The notes beneath the pieces are model-generated. The model had not been told where the DNA came from. It was given only the letters and a program-made list of their open reading frames with translations, and searched no databases. The translations under genes and the position numbers were made by a program. DNA of 34,933 bases. Source: Acidobacteriota bacterium. GTDB taxonomy: Bacteria; Acidobacteriota; Terriglobia; Acidiferrales; UBA7541. Shown here piece after piece: positions 1 through 8,102 of this stretch (the stretch's first letter is position 1; every line of letters starts with the position of its first letter). The stretch is from contig QHYQ01000121.1 of assembly GCA_003224175.1 (NCBI GenBank), positions 1 through 34,933 on the forward strand, given 5' to 3'.

Positions 1-29
1 GGTCATATTGAGGACAACCGAGGATAGAT

Positions 30-479
30 TTGGCGCTTCTAGACACGACCAGCGAGGAACCGAATTCTAAGAGGCTCCGCTACGCGGTAAGCGGCGTTGC
101 ACTGGTCATCCTGGTGGCCTTCGGTATCTGGTTCTTCTTCCTGCGCTTCATTAGCGAAAAACACACTATCGAACACTTCATGGATGCGGTAGTGGCGCAG
201 GACTATCAGCGCGCTTTCCAGATTTGGAAATCCCATGGCTCGTATACCTACCAGGATTTTATGGCTGACTGGGGACTCGAAGGTTATTACGGACCGATCA
301 AAAGCTACCGCATCGAATCAGCCTCCCTGCCTCCCAACGGGGGCAGCGGCGTGGTCGTTGTAGTGGAAGTGAGCCCCTTTCAGCCCTTCCCCGACAATAG
401 TGATCCGCGTAGCGGCCGGAGTAAGGAAATTCGTCTGTGGGTAGAGCGCAGCGACCAGTCGCTCAGTTTCCCGCTGTAA
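30..479 (+). CDS. Small single-pass membrane protein, unknown function
   Basis: The 149-residue product has a short charged N-terminus, one clear membrane segment at about residues 19-40 (rich in Val, Ile, Phe and Trp) and a soluble C-terminal part that probably lies outside the cytoplasm. I do not recognise a catalytic motif. The C-terminal 110 residues, with alternating hydrophobic stretches such as GVVVVVEVSPF, look like a small alpha+beta domain. The start is a TTG at 30. An in-frame TGA at 9-11 rules out anything much longer, and a GAGGA stands 5-6 bases upstream, so the start is plausible though not ATG. It converges on the Trm112-like gene. A cytochrome-oxidase-assembly-like fold is conceivable, but I have no motif to support it. 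Confidence 0.7.
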   Translation: MALLDTTSEEPNSKRLRYAVSGVALVILVAFGIWFFFLRFISEKHTIEHFMDAVVAQDYQRAFQIWKSHGSYTYQDFMADWGLEGYYGPIKSYRIESASLPPNGGSGVVVVVEVSPFQPFPDNSDPRSGRSKEIRLWVERSDQSLSFPL

Positions 480-491
480 GGATTTTGGCGA

Positions 492-662
492 TCAGGTCTC
501 GGCTTTGGCTTCCTCGCGGATCATGACGGGAAACCCGTCGCGAATGGGGTAGACGATCCGGCAGGTCGCGCAGCGAAGTCCCTTTTCGTCTGCGGTCAGC
601 TTTACTGGGGTTTTGCACGCCGGGCACACCAGCAAATCGAGCAGTTCCTGGCTGATAGCCAT
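492..662 (-). CDS. Trm112/YcaR-like zinc-binding protein
   Basis: The 56-residue protein has the Trm112 (UPF0434) layout: an LLDLLVCPACKTPV N-terminal segment, a second cysteine pair in CATC, then the IVYPIRDGFPVM segment typical of the family. The four cysteines should bind one zinc. In eukaryotes and archaea Trm112 activates RNA and protein methyltransferases; the bacterial role is less clear, and no partner is evident here. I chose the ATG at 660-662 because AAGGAG stands about 7 bases upstream; a longer reading to 692 would put the ribosome site inside the gene. It lies 54 bases downstream of the ABC-transporter genes on the same strand and could be co-transcribed with them. Confidence 0.88.
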   Translation of the reverse strand: MAISQELLDLLVCPACKTPVKLTADEKGLRCATCRIVYPIRDGFPVMIREEAKAET

Positions 663-716
663 TCTCGACTCCTTCAGTTTCGACTCTAACAAAGAGCGAT
701 GGACCCAGCAACGAGC

Positions 717-1613
717 TCAGAGGTTGCGGGCGCGGCGAAATTCCCGAGCCACGGCAGCGGGATCGCGCTGCTCGGCATCGACGGCGTAGTTCATCTGACG
801 CATCTCGGCGTCGGAAATCTTCCCGCCCAGGACGTCGAGAGCGCCCCGCAGCTCTGGATGCTCACGAAGAGCGCCACCACGAAGAATGGTCACAGCCTGA
901 TAAGGAGGAAAAAAGTGGCGGTCATCATCCAGGATGACCATGCCGAGCGCGATAATGAGTCCGTCGGTGGAACTGCCGGCGACCACGTCAACTTGATGTT
1001 CCTTGAGCGCCCGGTAGAGCAAGCCGAGATCCATGATGCTGGGCGCGGCGGCAAACTTCAGCCCGTAGGCGCGCGACAGGCCCGGGTAGCCGTCGGAACG
1101 TTCCATGAATTCGTAGCCAAATCCGGCGCGCCATTGTGCGGCGTGGGGGACCAGGTCAGAGACGGTGCGCAATCTGAGCCTTTGCGCATCTTCACTGCGA
1201 ACCACGATGGCGAAGGTATTGTTGAATCCGAGCGGCGGGCCTACGTCAAAACCGAAGCGATCCCGGTAGGCATCTAGGACGGTGCGGTAGACGCCCTCGG
1301 TGTCATTGGAAGAAGGTTCGCCCAATACGGCAGTCAGTGCCGTGCCGGTATATTCCGCGTACAGGTCCATCTGGCCCGCCAGCATGGCTCGGTGGCAGAT
1401 GAGCGTGCCTCCCAGATTGAGCCTGCGATCGACTCTCAGAGCCGTATGCGCTTCGATCTGCTGCGCCAGCAACTCGGCGAGAATGATCTGTTCGGTGAAA
1501 TTTTTTGAGCCCGCCACTACGGTGTTTGGACGCGTGCGGCGGCAGCCCGCAAGAGTTGCGAAGGCGCCGCCGAGCACCGCGAGTGCTTCCCGTCTCGTGA
1601 AGGACGCGGTCAT
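717..1613 (-). CDS. OpuC/OsmX-type substrate-binding lipoprotein (quaternary amine or ergothioneine-like ligand)
   Basis: This is the periplasmic binding component of a QAT-family ABC importer. It has a TRREAL-type signal peptide ending in the lipobox LAGC (Cys about 24 from the chosen start), then the family hallmarks GSKNFTEQIILAELLAQQIE, NLGGT and DLYAEYTGTAL, and further on the YEFMERSDGYPGL segment that helps build the binding cleft. The open frame extends to a TTG at 1661 that overlaps the permease end, but I prefer the ATG at 1611-1613 because the signal peptide begins right there; no strong ribosome site is seen for either. It follows the permease and ATPase genes in one operon. Family members bind glycine betaine, choline, carnitine or ergothioneine. 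The divergent egtB-egtD pair makes ergothioneine or hercynine a serious candidate ligand, which is an inference. Confidence 0.9.
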   Translation of the reverse strand: MTASFTRREALAVLGGAFATLAGCRRTRPNTVVAGSKNFTEQIILAELLAQQIEAHTALRVDRRLNLGGTLICHRAMLAGQMDLYAEYTGTALTAVLGEPSSNDTEGVYRTVLDAYRDRFGFDVGPPLGFNNTFAIVVRSEDAQRLRLRTVSDLVPHAAQWRAGFGYEFMERSDGYPGLSRAYGLKFAAAPSIMDLGLLYRALKEHQVDVVAGSSTDGLIIALGMVILDDDRHFFPPYQAVTILRGGALREHPELRGALDVLGGKISDAEMRQMNYAVDAEQRDPAAVAREFRRARNL

Positions 1614-1638
1614 TGGGGGGTGACAGGGTACTCCCGCC

Positions 1639-2268
1639 TCAGGGCGTGAGTTTTTGCTCAACCAAGCCGAGGACGAGGTCCACGCCGATCGCCAGCAGGG
1701 CCGCCGGAATCGCGCCGGCCAGGATCACGGAGTTACTGACCATGGCCACGCCCCGAAAAATAAATACGCCCAGCCCCCCGGCGCCGATGGCGGCGGCTAT
1801 CGTCGCCACGCCTATGCAGATGATCATGGCGACTCGCACTCCGGCTAGAATCACCGCGACGGAGAGCGGGAGTTGCACATCCCAAAGGATCTGCGCCGGA
1901 GTCATGCCCATGCCGCGCGCGGACTCCAAAACAGCGGGATCCACGCCCGCAATTCCGGTATAGGTGTTGCGCAGGATTGGAAGCAAGGCGTACAGGGCCA
2001 AAGCGACGGTAGCGGTTCTCGCGCCAATGCCGCCCAGAAAAGGAACCGGAATCAAAAATCCAAATAGAGCCAGGCTGGGAATTGTCTGGATTACGTTTGC
2101 CGCGCCCAGCACCCAGCGCCGCAGATTCTGCCGACCAACCAAGCCAATTCCCAAAGGAATTCCGACGAGCACGGCCGCCAGCATTGCCGCAGCAACGAGG
2201 AGCAGATGTTCCAAAGTGCGCGAAAAGATCTCCGCGCGATAGTTAACCAGAAAATTCCAGAGGCTCAC
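1639..2268 (-). CDS. OpuC/OsmW-type ABC transporter permease
   Basis: The 209-residue inner-membrane protein has about five to six hydrophobic segments (for example residues 22-45, 57-78, 85-100, 136-160 and 180-203). A cytoplasmic EAA-type loop at about 115-134 (ESARGMGMTPAQILWDVQLP) is the contact for the ATPase. Length and order match the permease of osmoprotectant QAT importers. The start is a GTG that overlaps the TGA of the ATPase gene by four bases, with a GGGAGGAAGG purine run just upstream, so translation is coupled. Only one permease is present, so the channel is probably a homodimer. Unlike EgtU-type proteins, the permease is not fused to its binding domain; that is encoded by the next gene. 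Confidence 0.92.
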   Translation of the reverse strand: MSLWNFLVNYRAEIFSRTLEHLLLVAAAMLAAVLVGIPLGIGLVGRQNLRRWVLGAANVIQTIPSLALFGFLIPVPFLGGIGARTATVALALYALLPILRNTYTGIAGVDPAVLESARGMGMTPAQILWDVQLPLSVAVILAGVRVAMIICIGVATIAAAIGAGGLGVFIFRGVAMVSNSVILAGAIPAALLAIGVDLVLGLVEQKLTP

Positions 2269-3071
2269 GCCTTCCTCCCTCTGCCGGTGACGTGCGGCAA
2301 ACTGCGGTCCCTGCCGTCCTCGGTCCCGAGCGAATCCACAAAAGCGCGGGCTTCGGCATCGGTAGAGTGCAGAAACTCGTCTGGTTCGTAAATGCCGGCC
2401 AAACGGCCTTCGGCGAAGAGGCCAATGCGCGTGCCGATCAGAAGAGCCTCGCGCAGATCATGGGTGACAAAAATAATGGCCTTTTCCAGGCGCGCCGCCA
2501 GCTCGCGAAACTCGCGTTGGAGCTCGGCACGAGTGACCGGATCCAAAGCGCCGAACGGTTCGTCCATCAATAGTATGGGAGGGTCGGCGGCAAGCGCGCG
2601 GGCGACTCCCACGCGTTGGCGCTGTCCGCCGGAGAGCTCACTGGGTTTCCGCGCGGCAAATTTAGCCACGTCGAGGCCAACCAGTTCCAGCATCTCCCGG
2701 ACACGCTGCCGGACGCGCGACTCAGGCCAGGATTCCAGACGCGGCACCATGGCCACATTTTGCTCCACGGTCCAGTGAGGGAAGAGACCTACGTCCTGGA
2801 TGACGTAGCCGATGCGCCTGCGCAACCGAATGGGATCCCATTCGAGCTGAGAGCGGCCCTCTACAAAGATTTCACCCGAAGAGGTTTCCAGCAGCCGGTT
2901 GATCAACTTTAGGGTCGTCGTTTTGCCGGCACCGCTGCGCCCCAGCAGAGCCAAGGTTTCGCCCGGGGCTACTTTGAAGCTTACGCCGCTGACGATTTGC
3001 CGCTTATCCAGGCAGTAGCCGACATCGCGCAGTTCGACGGCGAGGCCATCGGCACCAGGCGCGGTGTTCAC
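2265..3071 (-). CDS. OpuC/OsmV-type ABC transporter ATPase
   Basis: This is the energising subunit of the importer. Visible motifs are Walker A GRSGAGKTT (residues about 44-52), a Q-loop near YVIQDVGLFP, the signature LSGGQRQR (about 146-153), Walker B ILLMDEP (about 166-172), the D-loop GALDP and the switch histidine in FVTHD. At about 268 residues it lacks the C-terminal CBS pair found in OpuA/OpuC ATPases that sense ionic strength, so classic osmotic gating is not supported. The frame is open to a GTG at 3077, but GGAG directly abuts that codon. The next GTG at 3071 has GGAG five bases upstream, so I use it. It is the first gene of the operon and is divergent from egtB, with about 150 bases between the starts. 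Confidence 0.93.
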   Translation of the reverse strand: MNTAPGADGLAVELRDVGYCLDKRQIVSGVSFKVAPGETLALLGRSGAGKTTTLKLINRLLETSSGEIFVEGRSQLEWDPIRLRRRIGYVIQDVGLFPHWTVEQNVAMVPRLESWPESRVRQRVREMLELVGLDVAKFAARKPSELSGGQRQRVGVARALAADPPILLMDEPFGALDPVTRAELQREFRELAARLEKAIIFVTHDLREALLIGTRIGLFAEGRLAGIYEPDEFLHSTDAEARAFVDSLGTEDGRDRSLPHVTGRGRKA

Positions 3072-3224
3072 GCGCACTCCTCGGCTGACTGGATGACATT
3101 CGGAATCATCTCTGCATATGTTAGGCTGCTACCGATGCCCGGGGCAATCATCCTTCTGCCCCCCAAAGACAGCCGGTCAATGTATCCAGTTCGCAGCCGA
3201 AGCATCGAATCCTTTGGGAATTAC

Positions 3225-4547
3225 ATGGCATCTCCAACGCGTGTTACCGGATTGGACTCTCTGCTGCCGCAGCTATCGGAAGCTCGGGAGCGGAGTGACG
3301 CCCTATTCGAGGCGGTGCGTCCAGAGGCCTTCTACGAACGCCCCATCGCCGAAAGACATCGGATCATCTTCTACTTAGGTCACCTCGAAGCCTTCGACTG
3401 GAATCTCTTCGGCCGCGAACTCGCAGGCTTGAAATCATTCGCTCCGAGCTTTGACAAGCTCTTTGCCTTTGGCATCGATCCGGTAAACGGCGAGCTTCCC
3501 GATGACCAACCGAGCGACTGGCCGGAGCGCAAAGACGTTCTTCGGTATAACCAAGGCGTGCGCGCAGCGCTCGACGACCAATTGCCCGCCGCACTAGAAG
3601 GGCCTGATGAGCGTCGACGAACCCTTTCACAATTCCTCCACGTGGCCGTTGAGCATCGTCTCATGCACGTCGAGACGCTCACCTACATGCTGCATCGTTT
3701 GCCTCTCAACCTCAAGTGCGCTAGGCAAGGCGACCCTGCGCCTCGCGCGCCGCAAGTCCGGCCGCAGATGACCGAAATCCCCAGCGGCATCGCAACCCTC
3801 GGATTGAGGCGCGAGGACGGAGTCTTCGGGTGGGATAACGAGTTCGAGGAACATCGCGTTTTTGTCCCGGCGTTTCGAATCGATACGTACAAGGTGACCA
3901 ACCTTCAATATCTCCGCTTTGTGGCTGAAGGCGGCTATCGCGAACAGCGCTTCTGGAGCGATGCGGATTGGGAATGGCTGCAATCGAGCGGCAGGCTATA
4001 TCCCGCATTCTGGATTCGGCGAGGCAGCCAATTTTTCTTCCGGACCATGTTCGACGAAGTGCCGCTTCCGCTGGATTGGCCGGTGTACGTGAGCCACGCG
4101 GAAGCATCGGCCTATGCCCGCTGGGCGCACAAGAAGCTGCCCAGCGAAGCGGAATGGCATCGCGCAGCTTATGGCACGCACAGCGGCGCCGAGCGCAGTT
4201 ATCCCTGGGGCGACGTTCCTCCGAGCGTCGGGTTGGGCAATTTTGATTTTCAGTATTGGGACCCTACTCCGGCGACCGCATTCCCGGCAGGCGGCAGCGC
4301 GTTTGGAGTTACCGATCTCGTGGGCAATGGGTGGGAATGGACGCGCACAGTCTTCGCGCCCTTCGAAGGATTCGAACCCTTTCCTTTCTACCCCGGCTAT
4401 TCGGCAAATTTCTTCGATAACCGCCACTACGTCGTCAAAGGCGCATCGCCGCGAACCGCATCATGCCTATTGCGGCGATCCTTCCGCAATTGGTTCCAGT
4501 CGCGCTATCCGTATATCTACACCGGTTTCCGCTGTGTCGAACACTGA
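3225..4547 (+). CDS. egtB: EgtB-like sulfoxide synthase (ergothioneine biosynthesis)
   Basis: EgtB is a non-haem iron enzyme that joins hercynine to a thiol (gamma-glutamylcysteine or cysteine) using O2, giving a hercynyl sulfoxide. The 440-residue product has an N-terminal DinB-like domain with the three iron ligands expected from the family: His53 in LGHLEAFDWN, and His144/His148 in the HRLMHVE motif. The C-terminal FGE-sulfatase/SUMF1-type domain runs from about 185 to 440, with LPSEAEWHRAAYG, LVGNGWEWTRTVF, RRSFRNWF and the final TGFRCV. The GNGWEW form differs from the GNVWEW of many relatives. The ATG at 3225 gives a family-typical N-terminus; upstream in-frame codons at 2997 and 3180 are less likely. 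egtD follows 29 bases later in the same direction. Confidence 0.93.
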   Translation: MASPTRVTGLDSLLPQLSEARERSDALFEAVRPEAFYERPIAERHRIIFYLGHLEAFDWNLFGRELAGLKSFAPSFDKLFAFGIDPVNGELPDDQPSDWPERKDVLRYNQGVRAALDDQLPAALEGPDERRRTLSQFLHVAVEHRLMHVETLTYMLHRLPLNLKCARQGDPAPRAPQVRPQMTEIPSGIATLGLRREDGVFGWDNEFEEHRVFVPAFRIDTYKVTNLQYLRFVAEGGYREQRFWSDADWEWLQSSGRLYPAFWIRRGSQFFFRTMFDEVPLPLDWPVYVSHAEASAYARWAHKKLPSEAEWHRAAYGTHSGAERSYPWGDVPPSVGLGNFDFQYWDPTPATAFPAGGSAFGVTDLVGNGWEWTRTVFAPFEGFEPFPFYPGYSANFFDNRHYVVKGASPRTASCLLRRSFRNWFQSRYPYIYTGFRCVEH

Positions 4548-4576
4548 CTCGGGTCAACTCTGTGATCGGGGGAAGC

Positions 4577-5548
4577 ATGCTCGTTGAAACGCTGGCGCAA
4601 GACACCGTCACCCAGTTCGCCATCGACGTGCGCTTGGGGTTGACGAAAAAGGGGCAGAAAGAAATCCCTTCGAAGTACTTCTATGATGAAGTGGGCTCCG
4701 CGCTCTTCGAGGTCATTACGGTGCTGCCCGAGTACGGCCTGTTTCGCGCGGATGAGCGTCTGCTGCGGGAAAATGCTGAGACGATTGCGGCGATGTTGCC
4801 CCCCGGGCGAGTCGTGGTCGCCGAACTTGGCAGCGGGAGTGGAAGAAAGACGTCTTGGATGCTGGAGGCGCTGGCCACGCAGCGCCCAACGGTCTATCAT
4901 CCGATCGAGATCTCCCGAAAGGCCCTGGACCAGTGCTCCAGGGAGTTGGGCCAACTGCGCAACGTCGAGATAAGGCCCGTACAGCAGCCCTACCTGCAAG
5001 GGCTGTTATCCGTAGCTGCGTCGCGCGGGTCTGACGAGCGGTTGCTTGTTCTCTTTCTGGGCAGCACGATCGGCAATTTCAGCTGGTGCGCTGCGGAGCG
5101 TTTTCTTACGGAGGTGCGACAGGCTCTAACCGCAGGAGACGCATTGCTCCTCAGCGCGGATCTTGAAAAGCCGCCTGCGCAGCTTCTGCCAGCCTATGAT
5201 GACCCGCTGGGTGTTACCGCCTCGTTTAATCTCAACGTGCTCGCTCGCATGAATCGTGAGCTGGACGCCGACTTCGACCTCTCCGCGTTCCGCCATCTGG
5301 CCCGCTACCATGCGGCGGAACGGCGCATCGAAATGCACCTCGTTTCGACGCGTCCGCAAAGTGTGGCGATTCCGCGGGCCGGCTGCAGCGTCTCTTTTCG
5401 TGAAGGCGAAACCATCTGGACGGAGAGCTCGCATAAATATCGGCGAGGCGAATTGATGGAAATCGGCCGGCACGCTGGATTTCGTGCCCTGAGACAATGG
5501 CTCGACGGCGAATGGGCCTTCGCGCAAACTTTGTTTGTGGCGGAGTGA
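4577..5548 (+). CDS. egtD: L-histidine N-alpha-methyltransferase EgtD
   Basis: EgtD makes hercynine (trimethylhistidine) from histidine with three SAM molecules, the first step to ergothioneine. The 323-residue product matches the family length and motifs: IPSKYFYDEVGSALFEVIT (30-48), LPEY followed by RADERLL (50-63), SAM-binding ELGSGSGRKTSWML (83-96), FLGSTIGNF (160-168), and the substrate-side ESSHKYRRGEL near 283-293. The start is ATG 4577 with GGGGGA five bases upstream. It follows egtB with no other gene between, so the pair is an operon ordered egtB-egtD. No egtA, egtC or egtE is seen nearby. It converges with the GH57 gene, with only seven bases between the two stops. Confidence 0.95.
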   Translation: MLVETLAQDTVTQFAIDVRLGLTKKGQKEIPSKYFYDEVGSALFEVITVLPEYGLFRADERLLRENAETIAAMLPPGRVVVAELGSGSGRKTSWMLEALATQRPTVYHPIEISRKALDQCSRELGQLRNVEIRPVQQPYLQGLLSVAASRGSDERLLVLFLGSTIGNFSWCAAERFLTEVRQALTAGDALLLSADLEKPPAQLLPAYDDPLGVTASFNLNVLARMNRELDADFDLSAFRHLARYHAAERRIEMHLVSTRPQSVAIPRAGCSVSFREGETIWTESSHKYRRGELMEIGRHAGFRALRQWLDGEWAFAQTLFVAE

Positions 5549-5555
5549 GTTCGGC

Positions 5556-7748
5556 CTATTCGCTGTGAGAATGGAGATCCGCCGGGCGCGCCGCTTCCAC
5601 GCGCAGGCTTAGTTCTCCTGTCCATGGTTTGCCGGCGGCGAGTTCCACAGGCCAGACAGCTAAAATCTGCGAGCCTTGATACACACGTTCAAAGCCTTCC
5701 TCGGATTCCGATATCGTCTCGATGGGAGTGATCCAAAGTTCGCTGGCGGAAGGAGCTTCGATGGTGACCGCGACATTCTGCCACTCGTCCACAACCCTTA
5801 ACCGAGACCCTATCTCCGCGGTTGATATGGCCGCGGACCAGCCTAAAGGATGCCGGCCGGCCGGAATTTCAAAATAACGGTTTTGCTCCCGCGGCGTGAG
5901 AAAGTTCAGAACGATTTCCACACCGAGGAGAGCGGAACGCGCTAGCACGTCGGCGCAAGAAAGCTTGGAGGTGCAATGGAGATGGTAGCCTTTGCTTCCA
6001 GAAGCGAAAGAAAATCGCTTTGTGCATCGCATCAGTTCGAGTGATCCGCCTGCATCCGCACGGTCTGGGCAAGGTACTTCGCATTCCAGACTGATGCTCG
6101 TCGGTCCGTTCTCCAGGACGGCATAGGTACCGGAGGCAAGAACAGGATTCTCTTCGAGCTTCAGTTGCTCGTAATCCTTGAAAGTCTTATCCGGGGGAAA
6201 CAGCAGGAGACGAAAAGCGTTTCGGGGCCACCGGTCATAGCGCAGAAACCGCTCCAAGCCGTCCTCTTTGCTGCGCACCTGATCGTGGATGGATGCGACT
6301 TGGCCGCCCGCACCGGCGGAGGCTTCGCGGAGGCGGCGGTGATAGGCCTCCGGGCGTCGCTGCATGGAGTTGACCAGCGTGACGGCATTGGGCCGGAAAT
6401 CGAGAGAGAGCAAAGTGCCTCCGTCGGCTGGCCGGAACAAGGCGGCTAAGCTCCTCGAGGTGACGTAGAGTTCCTCGCGGCCGTCGCCGTCGAAATCGGT
6501 TTGCTCGATATGCACCGCGTCGGCGCGGCTACGGCCGAGTTCGTCCAGCAAAGTTTCGGCGCGGATGAGCTCGCGCCATAGTTCGGTGCGCAAGTGCGGC
6601 GCATAGATGCCGCCGAAGACGCCGTGCCAATAGGCGTCGTTGCACTGCGCGCGCAAAAGATGCTTTTGCGCCTGCTCACGCTTGGCGCTTCGCTCTTCGC
6701 TCATTCGTTTCGAGGTGAGGCCTCGGTGCCTTTCGGAAACGCGCAGCATCTTTTTGTGCAGCAAATTCGACTCCGGATATTTGGTGAAGAATGCTCTCCA
6801 GGGCCCGCCCCGTAGAAACCGCTGTACGTCGGGGCGATTGGCAAACTCCTCGCAGATGGCATGGAAGTCCATGCGCGTGTTCGTGGGCAGAGTCCATTCC
6901 ATCATTTCCGAATATGAGGCCGTGGGTAGATCGGCGCGGCCCCGCGGCTGATGTTCGCGGATGTACTCCCCGGGGGGCTTCACGGCGAGCCACTCCGCGG
7001 ACTCCTCCAGCGCCGCGAAGAAACGGTCCAGCCAGCCGTCGCGGTAGCAGTGATCGTAGGTCCCGGGCCAGCTGCCGAACTTCTCGCAGTCATCTCCCAT
7101 AGCGGCCATGCCGCCGGGATGACGCTGGGCGCTCTCACGAAGAAAACCGATGGCCTCTTCGCAAGGACGGAACGGCAGCAAGTAGCGCAAGGCCTTCAGT
7201 CCGGGGAAAACCCGGACCGTCTGCCCACGATCTTCGGCCACATAATCGCCGTGCAACTGGCCGAGTTCAAAACCAGCGGCGAGAAAATGCACGTCATCCA
7301 CCAGCGTGTATCGAACGCCTGCCGAAGCCAGCGCATAAGGCACCTGCGGCTCCCAGACGCGCTCGGCAAGCCATGCGCCTTCCGGCTCCCGACCGAACTT
7401 CTCGCTCAAATAGCCCCGCATCAACTGAATTTGCCGCGCTTGGTCCTCCGGCGGAATGGAGACCAGGATGGGTTCGTAAAAACCGCCGCCTACTAACTCC
7501 ACCTGCTCGCGCGACGTCAATTCCTGAAGGTGCCGGAAAAACTCCGGATGGCGCTGCTCGCACCATTCAAGTAGCGGTCCGCTGTAATGCAGGCCCAGGC
7601 GAATGCCTGGGTGCCGAAGCAAACACTCGATGAACGGCAAATAAGAGCGCCGGTAGGTTTGCTCCAGTACAGCATCGAAATTGCCGACAGGCTGGTGTCC
7701 GTGGATCAGGAGAACGAGGCTAAAGTTGGGCAACTTGGAACCCCGCAC
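5556..7748 (-). CDS. Glycoside hydrolase family 57 (4-alpha-glucanotransferase / alpha-amylase type)
   Basis: The 730-residue protein belongs to GH57, cytoplasmic enzymes acting on alpha-1,4-glucans. It opens with LVLLIHGHQPVGNFD, the typical first strand. The catalytic nucleophile is expected at Glu129 in GAWLAERVWEP, and the general acid at Asp219/Asp220 in AAMGDDCEKFGSWPGT. After the (beta/alpha)7 barrel come a helical DUF1925-like part (around 290-400) and a long beta-sandwich DUF1926-like C-terminal part (about 430-715), as in the 4-alpha-glucanotransferase of Thermococcus litoralis. This supports a glucanotransferase rather than a branching enzyme. The start is a GTG at 7748 with no strong ribosome site; the two ATG codons just upstream are out of frame. 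A role in glycogen or trehalose turnover is inferred. Confidence 0.9.
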   Translation of the reverse strand: MRGSKLPNFSLVLLIHGHQPVGNFDAVLEQTYRRSYLPFIECLLRHPGIRLGLHYSGPLLEWCEQRHPEFFRHLQELTSREQVELVGGGFYEPILVSIPPEDQARQIQLMRGYLSEKFGREPEGAWLAERVWEPQVPYALASAGVRYTLVDDVHFLAAGFELGQLHGDYVAEDRGQTVRVFPGLKALRYLLPFRPCEEAIGFLRESAQRHPGGMAAMGDDCEKFGSWPGTYDHCYRDGWLDRFFAALEESAEWLAVKPPGEYIREHQPRGRADLPTASYSEMMEWTLPTNTRMDFHAICEEFANRPDVQRFLRGGPWRAFFTKYPESNLLHKKMLRVSERHRGLTSKRMSEERSAKREQAQKHLLRAQCNDAYWHGVFGGIYAPHLRTELWRELIRAETLLDELGRSRADAVHIEQTDFDGDGREELYVTSRSLAALFRPADGGTLLSLDFRPNAVTLVNSMQRRPEAYHRRLREASAGAGGQVASIHDQVRSKEDGLERFLRYDRWPRNAFRLLLFPPDKTFKDYEQLKLEENPVLASGTYAVLENGPTSISLECEVPCPDRADAGGSLELMRCTKRFSFASGSKGYHLHCTSKLSCADVLARSALLGVEIVLNFLTPREQNRYFEIPAGRHPLGWSAAISTAEIGSRLRVVDEWQNVAVTIEAPSASELWITPIETISESEEGFERVYQGSQILAVWPVELAAGKPWTGELSLRVEAARPADLHSHSE

Positions 7749-8102
7749 AACTGGGTCTTGCCATCATACTGCGACTTGCGAAAGTTGCAACGGAGCAGCT
7801 GGTGAATCAAATTGGGCCGCGATCCACAAAGCGGAAAACTTCCTTTGAAAATTTCAAGACGATTACATTGGTTCACCACCGGGGTTTGGCCAAAGATTAA
7901 CCAGGTGAACCGCCGCGTGGCATCTCTTTCAGTTTGCTATTAGGCCAGCTGCGGTCCTTCCCTGTGGGCTAGGGATACCCCCGTATAAGGCAACTGATCT
8001 AGAGTTGCGACCTGTCCTAAGGGGACTCCTGTAGGGTAACGCTGCTGCTGTACGAGTTTTACCCTAGTCACCGATGTCCTTCCTTGCCTGGAATCCTGTA
8101 TT
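7749..8102. promoter_or_regulatory. Divergent intergenic region with several inverted repeats
   Basis: No gene is supported here. The region separates the divergent GH57 and beta-helix genes and holds four dyads: GGTTCACC at 7870-7877 facing GGTGAACC at 7904-7911; GCAACT at 7990-7995 facing AGTTGC at 8003-8008 (7-base loop); a GTCC/GGAC pair around 8013-8025; and TAGGGTAA at 8032-8039 facing TTACCCTA at 8059-8066. A related TAGGGATACCCC stands at 7970-7981. The clustering suggests operators or a structured leader. I cannot assign it to a known riboswitch or regulator. Confidence 0.45.

Noticed and set aside
4368-4378. GGATTCGAACC, the complement of a tRNA T-loop
   Set aside because: It lies inside egtB and encodes Gly-Phe-Glu-Pro in frame; no cloverleaf surrounds it.
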